Shown here: in pieces, positions 23,822-33,220 of the stretch
Position numbering within the stretch: the first letter of the stretch is position 1
Layout of the letters: each line of letters starts with the position of its first letter
DNA from: an uncultured Saprospiraceae bacterium
GTDB taxonomy: Bacteria; Bacteroidota; Bacteroidia; Chitinophagales; Saprospiraceae
Assembly (NCBI GenBank): GCA_937924145.1
Contig: CALDTJ010000024.1
Span: 1 to 36,315 of the forward strand
Length of the DNA: 36,315 bases
Direction: 5' to 3'
Program-made: the position numbers and the translations under genes
Notes under the pieces: generated by a model
Told to the model about the DNA's origin: nothing
The model's input: the letters and a program-made list of their open reading frames with translations, nothing else
The model's database searches: none

Positions 23822-25858
23822 CTACTTTCCAAAATACACCTTTATCCCACCATAAAAATTAGCCGTGGGTGCAGGTTCATAAAAACGACTGCCGAAAGCA
23901 TTTACCCGAACATTATCAAAATATTTGGTGCCTAATAAGTTATTGATACCAAAAAATGGTTCTATATGCGAATTGAGCATTTGGTGTTTGTACCCTACTT
24001 TCAAATTCACTACCGTAAAACCATCTACGGCAACAGAATTATCATCTTTCGCAAACAACTCTCCTATACTTCTAACTTGTAGCGAACCAAATAGCCCTTT
24101 GTTTCTTGAATAATTCAAAGCAAAGAAGGTCGAATGTTTTGGTATGCCCGGTAAAAAGTTACCATCAAAAGAACGAAAAGAATCGTATTTGAAATCAGAG
24201 TAAGTATAATTCAAGAAAGCATTCAGTCCTCTTGCTACATTATAGGTAAAGCTAGTTTCCAATCCTTTTCTGTCCGTACTTCCCGCATTTCTAAAAAAGT
24301 CCCTGTCTGGAAAGTCTTCTAATTCAAAAGAGACAATTTCTTCTTTTACCTTAATGGAAAATAAGGCTACTTCATACCGTAATTTATTATTGACAATTCC
24401 TTTGATTCCAACTTCGTAGTTAGTCGCCTCTTGTGGCATCAATTCAGGATTGAATCCACCTAATCCAGACGGATTATTAGATAACTCCGTCAAAGTAGGC
24501 GTTTCGAAACTGGTAGAAATATTGCCGTAGATATTTGCTGCATCAGATGCACTATAGACCAAACCAAAAGTTGGATTAAAATTGCTTAAATCAGATTCAC
24601 CTGATTGATCGCCATTGCTTAAAAAATTATCGGTTGCTTTTAAGCGAACTGCATCGTAGCGTAGACCTAGCATTGCTGTAAATTTTTCAGATAAACTTAA
24701 TTCTTGTATCAAAAAAGCACCTAAACTTCTAAATTCTTCTTTTTGGTCCAAGGTCATATTTCCTTTTACACCGTCTTCATTGACAAAACGGGTTCTGTCA
24801 TCTGCCTGATTTTGTAAGTCTATCCCAATTTTCAAGCGATAAGGTTTACCAAATAAGGTATTGTCTAGGGAATAATTAGTAGTAAATCCAGTAAAAGCAC
24901 GGTCAAATTCGACAATACCACCAAAACCGAAAGGTAGACGATTGCTAAAATCTCGATTACTTATCCACGTTTTTACTTCTAATTGTTGCCCTTCAGCAAT
25001 TTGATTTTTATAAATGAGTGCAAACCTTGATTGCTTGATTTCTTCGCCTCCCATGAAAGATAAATTTCTATCCCTCGCACTTGTTCGATCTTCTTCGGCT
25101 TGCGCCAAATTAATACCTCCTGGATCATCCGCCTGTGGACTATTGGCATAATTGGCTAAGAATTGTAGCTCCGATTTCTCATTCAATTGGAAATTAAACT
25201 TACCATTTAAAATCGTGTTCTTCATGCCACTATTATCTCTATAACCATTGGTCTTGACATGAATACCGTGTAATAAATAACCAAATTTACCTTTTTGCTG
25301 TCCTGTTTTTAATTGATATTGTTGCAAGCCATAAGAACCTGCTGCTACCCTAGCCTCCACAAAAGGAGTTGCCGTAGGATTCTGAGTGGTAAAGCTAATC
25401 ACTCCACCCGATGCGTTTCCATATAAACCAGAAGAAGGCCCACGTACTACTTCAATACTTTCTAAAACGCCCAAATCTAAGTTATCAACTTGCGCCTGAC
25501 CGTCAGGAGTAGATTCAGGAATACCATCGACCAAGACTTTTACGCCCCGAATACCAAAAGCAGATCTTGCTCCAAAACCTCGGATAGAAACCCGTAAGTC
25601 TTGAGAAAAATTATTACCATTCAAGGCAAATAAACCAGGAATCGCATCCAATGATTCGTTAACCGATAATTGATTTTGTCCTCTTTGAATAAATGATTTT
25701 GATAAAGAAGTGGTCGCTAAAGGAGATTTAATATCTTCTGTTTCAAAGCGAGTCGCTTGGACAGTTACAGGGACTAATTCATAGATTTCTGTAGTATCAA
25801 TTTGAGCAATCGCAGTAAACGCTAAAAAACTGGCAAGGCTGGTAAGTAAAATTCTCAT
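23822..25858 (-). CDS. TonB-dependent outer-membrane receptor
   Basis: This is a 678-residue outer-membrane transporter. A signal peptide (residues 1-19, ending TAIAQ) precedes a TonB-box-like stretch (TEIYELVPVTVQATR). The plug domain (about 45-155) shows LDAIPGLFALNG, VSIRGFGARSAFGIRG, VLVDGIPESTPDGQ and IEVVRGPSSGLYGNASGGVI. The rest is a beta-barrel ending in YGGIKVYFGK with a C-terminal aromatic-rich strand. There is no N-terminal carboxypeptidase-like or SusC extension, so it is more like siderophore, haem or metal receptors (FecA-like) than SusC. The ligand cannot be assigned, and no SusD, TonB or ABC partner lies next to it. It stands as a single gene behind a palindrome. Confidence 0.94.
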   Translation of the reverse strand: MRILLTSLASFLAFTAIAQIDTTEIYELVPVTVQATRFETEDIKSPLATTSLSKSFIQRGQNQLSVNESLDAIPGLFALNGNNFSQDLRVSIRGFGARSAFGIRGVKVLVDGIPESTPDGQAQVDNLDLGVLESIEVVRGPSSGLYGNASGGVISFTTQNPTATPFVEARVAAGSYGLQQYQLKTGQQKGKFGYLLHGIHVKTNGYRDNSGMKNTILNGKFNFQLNEKSELQFLANYANSPQADDPGGINLAQAEEDRTSARDRNLSFMGGEEIKQSRFALIYKNQIAEGQQLEVKTWISNRDFSNRLPFGFGGIVEFDRAFTGFTTNYSLDNTLFGKPYRLKIGIDLQNQADDRTRFVNEDGVKGNMTLDQKEEFRSLGAFLIQELSLSEKFTAMLGLRYDAVRLKATDNFLSNGDQSGESDLSNFNPTFGLVYSASDAANIYGNISTSFETPTLTELSNNPSGLGGFNPELMPQEATNYEVGIKGIVNNKLRYEVALFSIKVKEEIVSFELEDFPDRDFFRNAGSTDRKGLETSFTYNVARGLNAFLNYTYSDFKYDSFRSFDGNFLPGIPKHSTFFALNYSRNKGLFGSLQVRSIGELFAKDDNSVAVDGFTVVNLKVGYKHQMLNSHIEPFFGINNLLGTKYFDNVRVNAFGSRFYEPAPTANFYGGIKVYFGK

Positions 25859-25897
25859 GTTTGATATTCGTAGTTACCTCTAAATTTTTCGCACAAG

Positions 25898-25930
25898 AGA
25901 CCTCCAAGGTTTTGAAAACCTTGGAGGTCT
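25898..25930. repeat. Perfect 33-base palindrome upstream of the TonB receptor gene
   Basis: AGACCTCCAAGGTTTT, a central G, then AAAACCTTGGAGGTCT: 16-bp perfect arms. It lies 40 bases upstream of the receptor ATG and shares 10-11 base arm segments with the dyad at 9318-9350, in inside-out order. Confidence 0.8.
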
Positions 25931-26020
25931 AAATACGCTAACATAAAGGCTATTAAAAACGACAAAGAACGCAAATTTTTAGCGTCCGATTACTATATAT
26001 TTCGTTAAAAAACTTAAAAT

Positions 26021-26062
26021 AAAAAAGGTAATGCAAAACAATCATTTTACATTACCTTTTTT
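26021..26062 (-). terminator. Terminator after the POT transporter pair
   Basis: AAAAAAGGTAATG (26021-26033) pairs with CATTACCTTTTTT (26050-26062), with AAAA/TTTT pairing inside. On the minus strand it supplies a T-run about 20 bases past the stop of the POT gene at 26081. Confidence 0.85.
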
Positions 26063-26080
26063 GTTATTTAACAAATAAAT

Positions 26081-27841
26081 CTATTCTACCTCATGCATCA
26101 ATTTCTTTACTATAGGAGACACTAAAATACAAAGGACTCCTAAAACTACAGAAACCGCAGTCAATATCCAGAAGAAATAACTAATCCCACTTTCTTCGGC
26201 GATTCCTTCGGAGGCACCACCAAATACACCCGATAGTTTCATACCAATGGCAATCGCTAAATAGTACATCCCGAACATGAAAGCAATCATTCTACCTGGC
26301 ACTAATTTACTCACTAAAGACAGCGAAACAGGAGAGATACAAAGTTCTCCTAAAGTATGAAAGAGATAGACTAGAATTAACCAGATAATACTCACCGATG
26401 CGGTCTTTGCACCTGGTGCAATATCACTTGCTCCGTAAGCAACACATGCCATCCCCAAGCCTAGTAAGAACATACCGATGGCATATTTCATATTGGCACT
26501 TGGGTTGTATTTGCTTTCCCATATTTTTGAAAATAGAGGGGCAAAAATAATGATGTATAAGGAGTTCAGAATGCCAAACCAAGAGGCGGTAATTTCTGTT
26601 TTGTCTGATACAAATTCTCTTTGCAACATCCATAAAGTAATACCCCAAATAATCAAGAAACTGATTGTCAAGAAAATGAAAGACAAGCTATATTTGCCAC
26701 CTATTTGTTTAAATAGTAGATAGATAATCCAAGTGAAAATACTTAATGGAACTAGCGTCAGAATAGAGTTGACAATATTAAAAGTCATCCCTGCACTACC
26801 TTCTAAAACTCTATCGGTATAATCTCTTGCAAAAATAGTTAAAGAAGTCGGTGCTTGTTCAAAAACTGCCCAGAAGAAAATGGTGACAAAACAGAAGAAT
26901 AAAACAGCAATCATTTTATCTCTGGTAACCTTGGCATAAGCCGCTATCCGAGGAATCAGAACAGTCAAGAAGATAATAAAAGCCGTAATAATTGTAAAAT
27001 TAGGCCCACTCATACTTCCTACACTAAAGGGCAAAAAGTTCGTTTCCCCACCCGATATTTTAGAGATTGGATCATTCATAATCCATATAAAACCTAATAG
27101 GGCAGCAATCGAAGAAAGCGCAATTTGCCAAGTAGCAAAAGGATTTAACTTATCTCCATCATCTGCTACAACGGTCACTTTATCCTGCTTTTTTGGTTTC
27201 GTTCCTGCATCTCCAAAAACACCTTGCGCAAACCAAAATTGTAATAAGCCAAAAAACATAAAAATTCCTGCTAAGCCAAACCCATAAGTCCAACCTATTT
27301 TTTCTCCTAGATAACCACAAAGTAGAATACCTAAAAAGGCACCTGAATTTACACCCATATAAAAAATGGTATAAGCACCATCTTTTTTCTCTGGATATTT
27401 CTCATACATTTCTGAGATAATAGAAGTCATACAAGGTTTGAAAAAACCACTTCCTACGACTAATAAAGCAAGCCCCGTATAGATCGCAAATGGCGTTTCT
27501 AATGCCATACATCCATGCCCCAAGGACATCAGTAAAGCACCAACTGCCACCGAATTTCGATACCCAATAATATTATCGGCAATATATCCACCTGCTAATG
27601 CGGATAGGTAAACTAAGGAAACATACGTTCCGAAAATCGCCATTGCGTGTTCTTGTGGCCAACCCCAGCCACCTGTACCGTCATCCAGTACTGCAGCGGT
27701 AAAAAACATGACCAATAAAGCACGCATACCATAGTAGGAAAATCGTTCCCACATCTCTGTAAAAAACAGTACAAAAAGACCTGATGGATGTCCTAAAACC
27801 GAACCGTTAGCAGTTAGTATATCTATATTTTTGTTTGCCAT
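26081..27841 (-). CDS. POT-family proton-coupled peptide transporter
   Basis: This is a 586-residue inner-membrane carrier of the proton-dependent oligopeptide transporter (PTR2/POT) branch of the major facilitator superfamily. The family motif E-x-x-E-R-F-x-Y-Y-G is present in FFTEMWERFSYYGMRALLVM near the N-terminus, and a second signature, FYMGVNSGAFLG, lies in helix 5. Sequence hydrophobicity predicts about 12-14 helices, with a longer linker in the middle (KPKKQDKVTVVADDGDK). The conserved FEQAPTSLTIFARDYTDR segment lies in the second half. It probably imports di- and tripeptides with protons. It lies 132 bases downstream of a second POT gene on the same strand; that gap holds two hairpins. 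The two proteins are only moderately similar, so this is an old duplication. Confidence 0.95.
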   Translation of the reverse strand: MANKNIDILTANGSVLGHPSGLFVLFFTEMWERFSYYGMRALLVMFFTAAVLDDGTGGWGWPQEHAMAIFGTYVSLVYLSALAGGYIADNIIGYRNSVAVGALLMSLGHGCMALETPFAIYTGLALLVVGSGFFKPCMTSIISEMYEKYPEKKDGAYTIFYMGVNSGAFLGILLCGYLGEKIGWTYGFGLAGIFMFFGLLQFWFAQGVFGDAGTKPKKQDKVTVVADDGDKLNPFATWQIALSSIAALLGFIWIMNDPISKISGGETNFLPFSVGSMSGPNFTIITAFIIFLTVLIPRIAAYAKVTRDKMIAVLFFCFVTIFFWAVFEQAPTSLTIFARDYTDRVLEGSAGMTFNIVNSILTLVPLSIFTWIIYLLFKQIGGKYSLSFIFLTISFLIIWGITLWMLQREFVSDKTEITASWFGILNSLYIIIFAPLFSKIWESKYNPSANMKYAIGMFLLGLGMACVAYGASDIAPGAKTASVSIIWLILVYLFHTLGELCISPVSLSLVSKLVPGRMIAFMFGMYYLAIAIGMKLSGVFGGASEGIAEESGISYFFWILTAVSVVLGVLCILVSPIVKKLMHEVE

Positions 27842-27857
27842 AAAGAGTAATATTTAG

Positions 27858-27969
27858 CTTGTGATACGGCGGCTGTTTTCTACAGCCGCTGTATTTATTG
27901 TTTTAAACGCTTATTATAATTAAACAAGGTGGCTGTAGGAAACAGCCACCTTGTAATCTACCTTGTGAT
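27858..27969. repeat. Paired hairpins between the two POT genes
   Basis: Hairpin 1 has arms ATACGGCGGCTGT (27864-27876) and ACAGCCGCTGTAT (27882-27894); hairpin 2 has ACAAGGTGGCTGT (27924-27936) and ACAGCCACCTTGT (27942-27954). Both are 13 bp with 5-base loops and share the GGCTGT/ACAGCC top. The pair is flanked by CTTGTGAT at 27858-27865 and 27962-27969. Neither has a T-run, so they may tune expression between the genes rather than terminate. Confidence 0.75.
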
Positions 27970-27973
27970 TTTA

Positions 27974-29470
27974 CTACTTAATATCCCCCATCCATTTTTT
28001 AGCAAATGGGCTTAAGGCTAAGAAAATGATTCCTGCACCAATACTTACGGTCACTACCGACATGAATAAATCAGGTACTTGTTGTACGTTTTCTGGATCA
28101 AAATTCCCTGCAAACAACCCTGCGATTAGATTACCCAATGCTGCTCCCACAAACCAGATGCCCATCATTTGACCAACATATCGTTTTGGAGATAATTTGG
28201 TCGTTGCACTCATTCCAATTGGACTTAAAGTTAACTCACCAATAGTGTGTAAGAAATAAGTTAATACTAAAAAGAACATACCTGCTTTTTCACCGCCTGC
28301 TGCAATTCTTGCTGCAAAAACCATTACTAAAAATCCAAGCCCTAGCATCATTAGACCAAAGGCAAATTTTAAAGGTGTATTCGGATTCATATTTTTAGTC
28401 GCTAGTTTCACCCATAAGGCACCCATCAAAGGTGCAAAAATGATGATGAACATAGAGTTGACGGATTGCAACGATCCTGCTGGAACGGTAAAACCAAATA
28501 ATCCTCTATCGGTATGATCTCTAGCAAATAAATTTAAGGACGATCCTGCTTGCTCAAAACCTGACCAGAAGACTGCTGCCCCAACGAATAATAAGAAAAT
28601 AATTGCGACTTTTTTCTTCTCATCTGCGGTCAACCCTCCTGCGGTAATGATGTAAATAAAGTAGAATAAAGTGACTAAAACGATGATAACACCGACACCT
28701 TGGGCAATACCCGTTGCAGTTGTCATATCGATTTGTCCAGTATATTGTAATAGCCCTAAAATACCTATTAAAAGTACGGCTAAGCCAATACCTAAAGGGC
28801 TATTAGAAGAATCTGTATTACTTAATTCTGATGCCTCTTTTGCTTTAGCTACGACTCCTAATTCCCCAAGTGTTCCTTCGGTCATTTTGTATTGAATCAA
28901 ACCTGCTAACATCCCTATTGCTGCCATTCCAAAACCTAAGTGCCAACTGACATTTTCTGCCACAATCGGTACAATCAATTGTCCTAAGAAAGCACCTAAA
29001 TTGATCCCCATGTAAAAGGTAGAAAAACCTGCATCTCTCTTTGCTCCTCCTTCTGGATATAAATCACCCACGATGGTACTAATATTCGGTTTTAATAAAC
29101 CTGTTCCAATAGCCACCAACCCTAAACCAGAGAAGAAAATGGCTGAACTTCCTGGAATTGCCAAGACAATATGCCCAAGCATAATGATAATTCCTCCATA
29201 ATAAATGGCTTTTCGTTGGCCAAAAATATTATCTGCTAACCAACCACCGGGTAAGGTTAATAAATAAACGCCCGCAGTGTACAATCCATAAACTGCTGCC
29301 GCCGTTTCTGTATCTAATCCTAATCCCTCTTGGGCTGCATCGGTGGTCATAAATAAAATGAGCATCGCTCTCATTCCATAATAGCTAAACCGCTCCCACA
29401 TTTCGGTAAAAAATAGGGTGGCTAGGCCTCTAGGGTGTCCAAAAAATGTTTTTTGTGATACTTGACTCAT
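27974..29470 (-). CDS. POT-family proton-coupled peptide transporter
   Basis: This is a second, shorter POT carrier of 498 residues. The signature FFTEMWERFSYYGMRAMLIL and the helix-5 motif FYMGINLGAFLG are intact, as is FEQAGSSLNLFARDHTDRG in the second half. A short charged linker (VAKAKEASELSNTDSSN) separates the two six-helix bundles. Predicted function is uptake of small peptides with protons across the inner membrane. It is upstream of the longer POT gene and probably transcribed with it, although hairpins in the gap may change their ratio. No peptidase gene is linked. Confidence 0.95.
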   Translation of the reverse strand: MSQVSQKTFFGHPRGLATLFFTEMWERFSYYGMRAMLILFMTTDAAQEGLGLDTETAAAVYGLYTAGVYLLTLPGGWLADNIFGQRKAIYYGGIIIMLGHIVLAIPGSSAIFFSGLGLVAIGTGLLKPNISTIVGDLYPEGGAKRDAGFSTFYMGINLGAFLGQLIVPIVAENVSWHLGFGMAAIGMLAGLIQYKMTEGTLGELGVVAKAKEASELSNTDSSNSPLGIGLAVLLIGILGLLQYTGQIDMTTATGIAQGVGVIIVLVTLFYFIYIITAGGLTADEKKKVAIIFLLFVGAAVFWSGFEQAGSSLNLFARDHTDRGLFGFTVPAGSLQSVNSMFIIIFAPLMGALWVKLATKNMNPNTPLKFAFGLMMLGLGFLVMVFAARIAAGGEKAGMFFLVLTYFLHTIGELTLSPIGMSATTKLSPKRYVGQMMGIWFVGAALGNLIAGLFAGNFDPENVQQVPDLFMSVVTVSIGAGIIFLALSPFAKKWMGDIK

Positions 29471-29752
29471 AAAAACTGCTTATAATTTATTTGATTAGGT
29501 GTTCTAAATTGCGCTCAAAATAGATTTTTTTACCTAAAATAAGGCGATGAATCATTGTTTTATTAGGAAATTGACCGTTTTAACCAAACCTTAATGGGTA
29601 TTAATGGCGGTTGCGACTAATTGTTCAACGAATTTTTGGGAAATAGTTTGCGGTGCTATGATTACTATGGCTGTTATAGTTGGTAAAACAGCAGCAACCT
29701 AGCTACAACCATGACGTAATGATAACTCTAGCATTAATCCTCTATATATTTC

Positions 29753-29760
29753 TATTTTTG
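29753..29760 (+). promoter_or_regulatory. Candidate -7 box directly before the thioredoxin-like gene
   Basis: TATTTTTG matches TAnnTTTG exactly and ends four bases before the ATG at 29765, which would give a leaderless transcript. No -33 box is seen. The rest of the gap from 29471 holds a small GCTGTT/AACAGC hairpin and nothing else that I can support. Confidence 0.35.
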
Positions 29761-29764
29761 TAGC

Positions 29765-31189
29765 ATGAAAAAAAATATCCCTACCTCCATTTTTTATATC
29801 GTCTTTTCTTTCCTTCTTTTTTGCTCAATAAACGAAGGGAAGGCGGAAGGTTATAATATTCAGTTTCAAATCAAAGGTTTGGACATTCCTGAGAAATGTA
29901 TCTTGGGCTATTACGCTGGTAATTTCACTTATGCCATCGATTCGATGAACGTCACTAAAAATGGTGCTTTAAATTTTTCGGGCAAGCGAGATTTACTAGA
30001 TGGTATGTACTTTTTGATGATTCCTCAAAAGGGTTTTATAGATTTTATCGTTTATAAAGATTATCAATTTCAGATTAAATCGGACGTTGCTAATCTACAA
30101 AAAAATCTATCCGTCAAAGGGTCGAAAGAGAACGAATCTTATTTTGCTTACCAAAGTTTCTTAGCCACCAAACGAGAAGAAATTGAGCAACAAAACCAAA
30201 TGCTCAATATGCTCAAACGGGCAACTAAAGACCCGCAAGTCATTCAAGAAAGTCAACAAAAAATCAATGAGCTACGTCAATCTATTGCTGATAAAGCTTA
30301 TGAATTGATGGAAGAAAACACGACTAGTTTTTTCTGTATGATGATGGAGGCCAATGAATTACCAGAAGTACCATCCAATATTCCTGTGCAAAAAAACAAT
30401 GCAACCAATCCAGCTTATTTACAATATGTGAAGGATTATTTTTGGAATAATTTTGATTTCAATGAGACGGGGCTTCTGCAAACTAAGATATTTTCGACCA
30501 AAGCTAGTTTCTTCTTTGAACAATTGACCGCACCGAGTGTGGAAGGATTTATTGAATCAGTAGATATTCTAGCTAATAAATCGAAAGTCAATCCGACAGC
30601 AATGCAAAATACCTTGCGATGGCTAGTGACCACTTTTGAAAACACAAAGAATAAAGGTACCGATGCAGTCTTTGTACATATTTTTGATAATTATTTCACG
30701 ACTCCAGCCGAAAATGGAATTGATGTCGCTACGTTTAGTCGTATAGAGCAAAAAGCCAATTATTTTCGACCTACTTTGATTGGTAACGTAGCTCCTAATA
30801 TTACCCTGTTGGATCAAAACGACCAACCTCAATCCCTTCATGATTTGAAGGCTAAATATACCATGCTCTATTTCTTTAGCCCCCTCTGTGACAAATGTAG
30901 AGTCGCCACACCAAAAGTGGTGGAAATCTTCAAAAAATACGAATCAAAAGGATTGAAGGGTTTTGCTGTATGCACTGATGATAAAAAAGACTATTGGAAA
31001 GCTTATTTAAAAGAAAACAACTTGCCTTGGACTTGCGTGATGGATAGAGATGATGATTTGACCATCGAAAGCAAATATTCCCCGAACAGCTTACCCAATG
31101 TATTTATTCTAGATAAGGATAAGAAGATATTGGCGAATCGAGTGGAATTTGAGGAGTTGGAAGCAGCTTTGGCGGCTTTGGTGAATTAG
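29765..31189 (+). CDS. Periplasmic thioredoxin-like (TlpA/AhpC-TSA type) protein
   Basis: This is a 474-residue exported protein. A signal peptide covers about residues 1-28 (basic KK then SIFYIVFSFLLFCSIN). The N-terminal part (about 28-130) resembles the DUF4369 lipoprotein-type beta domain. The middle (about 130-330) is helical, with a Gln-rich coiled stretch (KREEIEQQNQMLNMLKRA), and is DUF5106-like. The C-terminal thioredoxin fold (about 340-474) has the redox pair C375/C378 in SPLCDKCRVATPK and the cis-proline loop SLPNVFILDKDK. It probably reduces or isomerises disulfides in periplasmic proteins; the partner is unknown. A dispersed hairpin follows the stop, then lepA. Confidence 0.88.
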   Translation: MKKNIPTSIFYIVFSFLLFCSINEGKAEGYNIQFQIKGLDIPEKCILGYYAGNFTYAIDSMNVTKNGALNFSGKRDLLDGMYFLMIPQKGFIDFIVYKDYQFQIKSDVANLQKNLSVKGSKENESYFAYQSFLATKREEIEQQNQMLNMLKRATKDPQVIQESQQKINELRQSIADKAYELMEENTTSFFCMMMEANELPEVPSNIPVQKNNATNPAYLQYVKDYFWNNFDFNETGLLQTKIFSTKASFFFEQLTAPSVEGFIESVDILANKSKVNPTAMQNTLRWLVTTFENTKNKGTDAVFVHIFDNYFTTPAENGIDVATFSRIEQKANYFRPTLIGNVAPNITLLDQNDQPQSLHDLKAKYTMLYFFSPLCDKCRVATPKVVEIFKKYESKGLKGFAVCTDDKKDYWKAYLKENNLPWTCVMDRDDDLTIESKYSPNSLPNVFILDKDKKILANRVEFEELEAALAALVN

Positions 31190-31233
31190 TTGCTAGTTGC
31201 TGGTTGCGCTCGAAACCAGTAACCAGCAACTAG
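31187..31233. repeat. Copy 2 of the GGTTGCTAGTT hairpin family
   Basis: CTAGTTGCTGGTT (31193-31205) pairs perfectly with AACCAGCAACTAG (31221-31233), 13 bp around a 15-base loop. It overlaps the stop codon region of the thioredoxin-like gene. The same motif forms the repeat between the permease and polA genes at 12510-12578. Confidence 0.75.
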
Positions 31234-31276
31234 TCAACCCGTTTTGTAAACTAATTGTAACTACTCTCGTTACCTC

Positions 31277-31307
31277 TTTCGCCACATTGACAAAAAACGT
31301 ATCTTTG
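31277..31307 (+). promoter_or_regulatory. Candidate promoter for lepA, very close to the start codon
   Basis: TTTC at 31277-31280, a 19-base gap, then TATCTTTG at 31300-31307 (exact TAnnTTTG). The lepA ATG at 31314 is only six bases beyond, so the mRNA would be leaderless or nearly so. Confidence 0.5.
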
Positions 31308-31313
31308 CAAACT

Positions 31314-33107
31314 ATGAAAAATATTAGAAATTTTTGTGTAATAGCACATATTGACCATGGCAAGAGTACCTTGTCTGATAGATTGTTGGAATTTACCCAA
31401 ACAATCTCTGAGCGGAATATGCAATCGCAGGCTTTGGATGATATGGATATTGAGCGAGAGCGAGGAATTACGATTAAGAGTCATGCTATCCAAATGTACT
31501 ATAATCATACGGATGGACAGAAATATACCTTCAACATGATTGATACACCGGGGCACGTAGATTTTTCCTACGAAGTATCTCGGTCTATTGCAGCATGTGA
31601 GGGCGCTTTATTATTGGTGGATGCCTCTCAGGGGATTCAAGCACAGACCATCTCTAACTTATACTTGGCAATCGAGCATGATTTAGAAATTATTCCTGTT
31701 TTGAATAAAGTAGATATGGAGTCGGCGATGATTGACGAAGTGTCTGACCAAATCATTGACTTAATTGGTTGTGATCTTGAAGATATTATTCACGCAAGTG
31801 GAAAAACAGGAATCGGAATTGAGAATATCTTGGCGGAAGTAGTCGATAAAATTCCTGCACCAAAAGGTGATCCTAAAGCACCCGTTCAAGCCTTGATTTT
31901 TGATTCTATGTTCAATCAATATCGTGGAGTGATTGCGTACTTTAGAATCATGAATGGGACGCTACGAAAAGGAGACCATGTTCACTTTATGAACGTGGAT
32001 AATAAATATTACGCCGACGAAATCGGTATCCTACAAATGGATCAAGTACCGAAGAAAGAACTAGGTGCAGGCGATGTAGGATATATCGTCACAGGTGTAA
32101 AAATCTCGAAAGAAATTAAGGTAGGAGATACCATTACCACAGTAGATCATCCAGCAGAAGAACCAATTCAAGGTTTCGAGGATGTAAAACCAATGGTCTT
32201 TGCAGGTATTTTCCCGATTGACAATGACGATTTTGAGGATTTAAGAGATAGTTTGGAAAAACTACAATTGAATGATGCCTCTTTGGTTTTCGAACCTGAG
32301 ACCTCTGTTGCCTTAGGTTTTGGTTTCCGTTGTGGATTCTTGGGGATGTTGCACTTGGAGATTATTCAAGAGCGACTGTCTAGAGAATTTGAGCAAGAGG
32401 TGATCACGACGATTCCAAACGTATCGTATTTTGCTTACGATAAAAAAGGAAAAGAATATACGGTGAATACGCCAACAGAATTACCTGATCCAACAAAATT
32501 AGATCGAGTAGAAGAACCATATATCGTTGCTCAAATTATCACTAAGCCAGAATACATTGGTGGCATTATGACTTTGGCAATGGATAAGCGGGGGATGTTG
32601 ACTAAGCAAACCTATTTGACTCAAGAGCGAGTAGAATTGACTTTTGATTTGCCTTTAGCAGAAATTGTTTTTGATTTTTATGATAAATTAAAGTCCATTT
32701 CGAGAGGGTATGCCTCCTTTGATTATTCGCCAAAGGATTATCGACAATCTGATTTAGTAAAAATGGACATTATGCTTAATGGCGATGCCGTTGATGCCTT
32801 GTCTGCCTTAGTACATAGAACAAAAGCCGTTTCTTTCGGTCGTAAGATTTGTAAGCGATTGAAAGAGTTATTGCCAAGACAACAATTCGTGATTGCCATT
32901 CAAGCGGCAATTGGTGCGAAAATTATTGCTAGAGAAACGATTTCAGCTTTACGGAAAGATGTAACCGCTAAATGTTATGGTGGTGATATTACTCGTAAGC
33001 GGAAGTTATTAGAAAAGCAAAAGAAAGGTAAGAAAAAGATGCGGCAGATTGGTAATGTAGAAGTGCCACAGAAGGCGTTTTTACAGGTACTAAAATTAGA
33101 TACATAG
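31314..33107 (+). CDS. lepA: Elongation factor 4 (LepA), ribosome back-translocase GTPase
   Basis: This is a 597-residue translational GTPase. G1 is AHIDHGKST (11-19), G2 lies in [12 protein letters not shown]3 is [12 protein letters not shown] and G4 is NKVD. Domains II, III and V, and the LepA-specific C-terminal domain ([20 protein letters not shown], then [38 protein letters not shown]) follow in order. The usual length is about 600 residues. A TTG-initiated extension from 31197 would translate the hairpin and promoter, whereas [16 protein letters not shown] matches family starts, so ATG 31314 is chosen. LepA acts on stalled or mistranslocated ribosomes. The stop codon is followed directly by a palindromic repeat and a terminator. 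Confidence 0.97.
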   Translation: MKNIRNFCVIAHIDHGKSTLSDRLLEFTQTISERNMQSQALDDMDIERERGITIKSHAIQMYYNHTDGQKYTFNMIDTPGHVDFSYEVSRSIAACEGALLLVDASQGIQAQTISNLYLAIEHDLEIIPVLNKVDMESAMIDEVSDQIIDLIGCDLEDIIHASGKTGIGIENILAEVVDKIPAPKGDPKAPVQALIFDSMFNQYRGVIAYFRIMNGTLRKGDHVHFMNVDNKYYADEIGILQMDQVPKKELGAGDVGYIVTGVKISKEIKVGDTITTVDHPAEEPIQGFEDVKPMVFAGIFPIDNDDFEDLRDSLEKLQLNDASLVFEPETSVALGFGFRCGFLGMLHLEIIQERLSREFEQEVITTIPNVSYFAYDKKGKEYTVNTPTELPDPTKLDRVEEPYIVAQIITKPEYIGGIMTLAMDKRGMLTKQTYLTQERVELTFDLPLAEIVFDFYDKLKSISRGYASFDYSPKDYRQSDLVKMDIMLNGDAVDALSALVHRTKAVSFGRKICKRLKELLPRQQFVIAIQAAIGAKIIARETISALRKDVTAKCYGGDITRKRKLLEKQKKGKKKMRQIGNVEVPQKAFLQVLKLDT

Positions 33108-33110
33108 TAC

Positions 33111-33220
33111 AGTACAGGCGACTTCAGTCGCCAATAGTATATATCAAAAATCCGTTGTGGTCAAAACTGACCGCAACGGATTTTTTTATTTAATAGTAGG
33201 CGACATCAGTCGCCTGTACT
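33111..33220. repeat. Inverted pair of GGCGAC palindromes at the ends of lepA and the rhomboid gene
   Basis: GGCGACTTCAGTCGCC (33117-33132) and GGCGACATCAGTCGCC (33199-33214) are 16-base palindromes with one difference. Outside them AGTACAGGCGAC (33111-33122) and GTCGCCTGTACT (33209-33220) are exact complements, so the units face each other across the terminator. The right copy overlaps the rhomboid stop codon, and the left begins four bases after the lepA stop. Confidence 0.8.
33148..33187. terminator. Bidirectional terminator between lepA and the rhomboid gene
   Basis: AAATCCGTTGTGGTC (33148-33162) pairs with GACCGCAACGGATTT (33169-33183), 15 bp with one wobble and a 6-base loop, with a T-run to 33187 on the plus strand and A-rich sequence before it that serves the minus strand. 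Confidence 0.9.

Noticed and set aside
31197-31313. TTG-initiated 39-residue extension of lepA
   Set aside because: It would translate the hairpin repeat and the promoter; the family starts at MKNIRNF.
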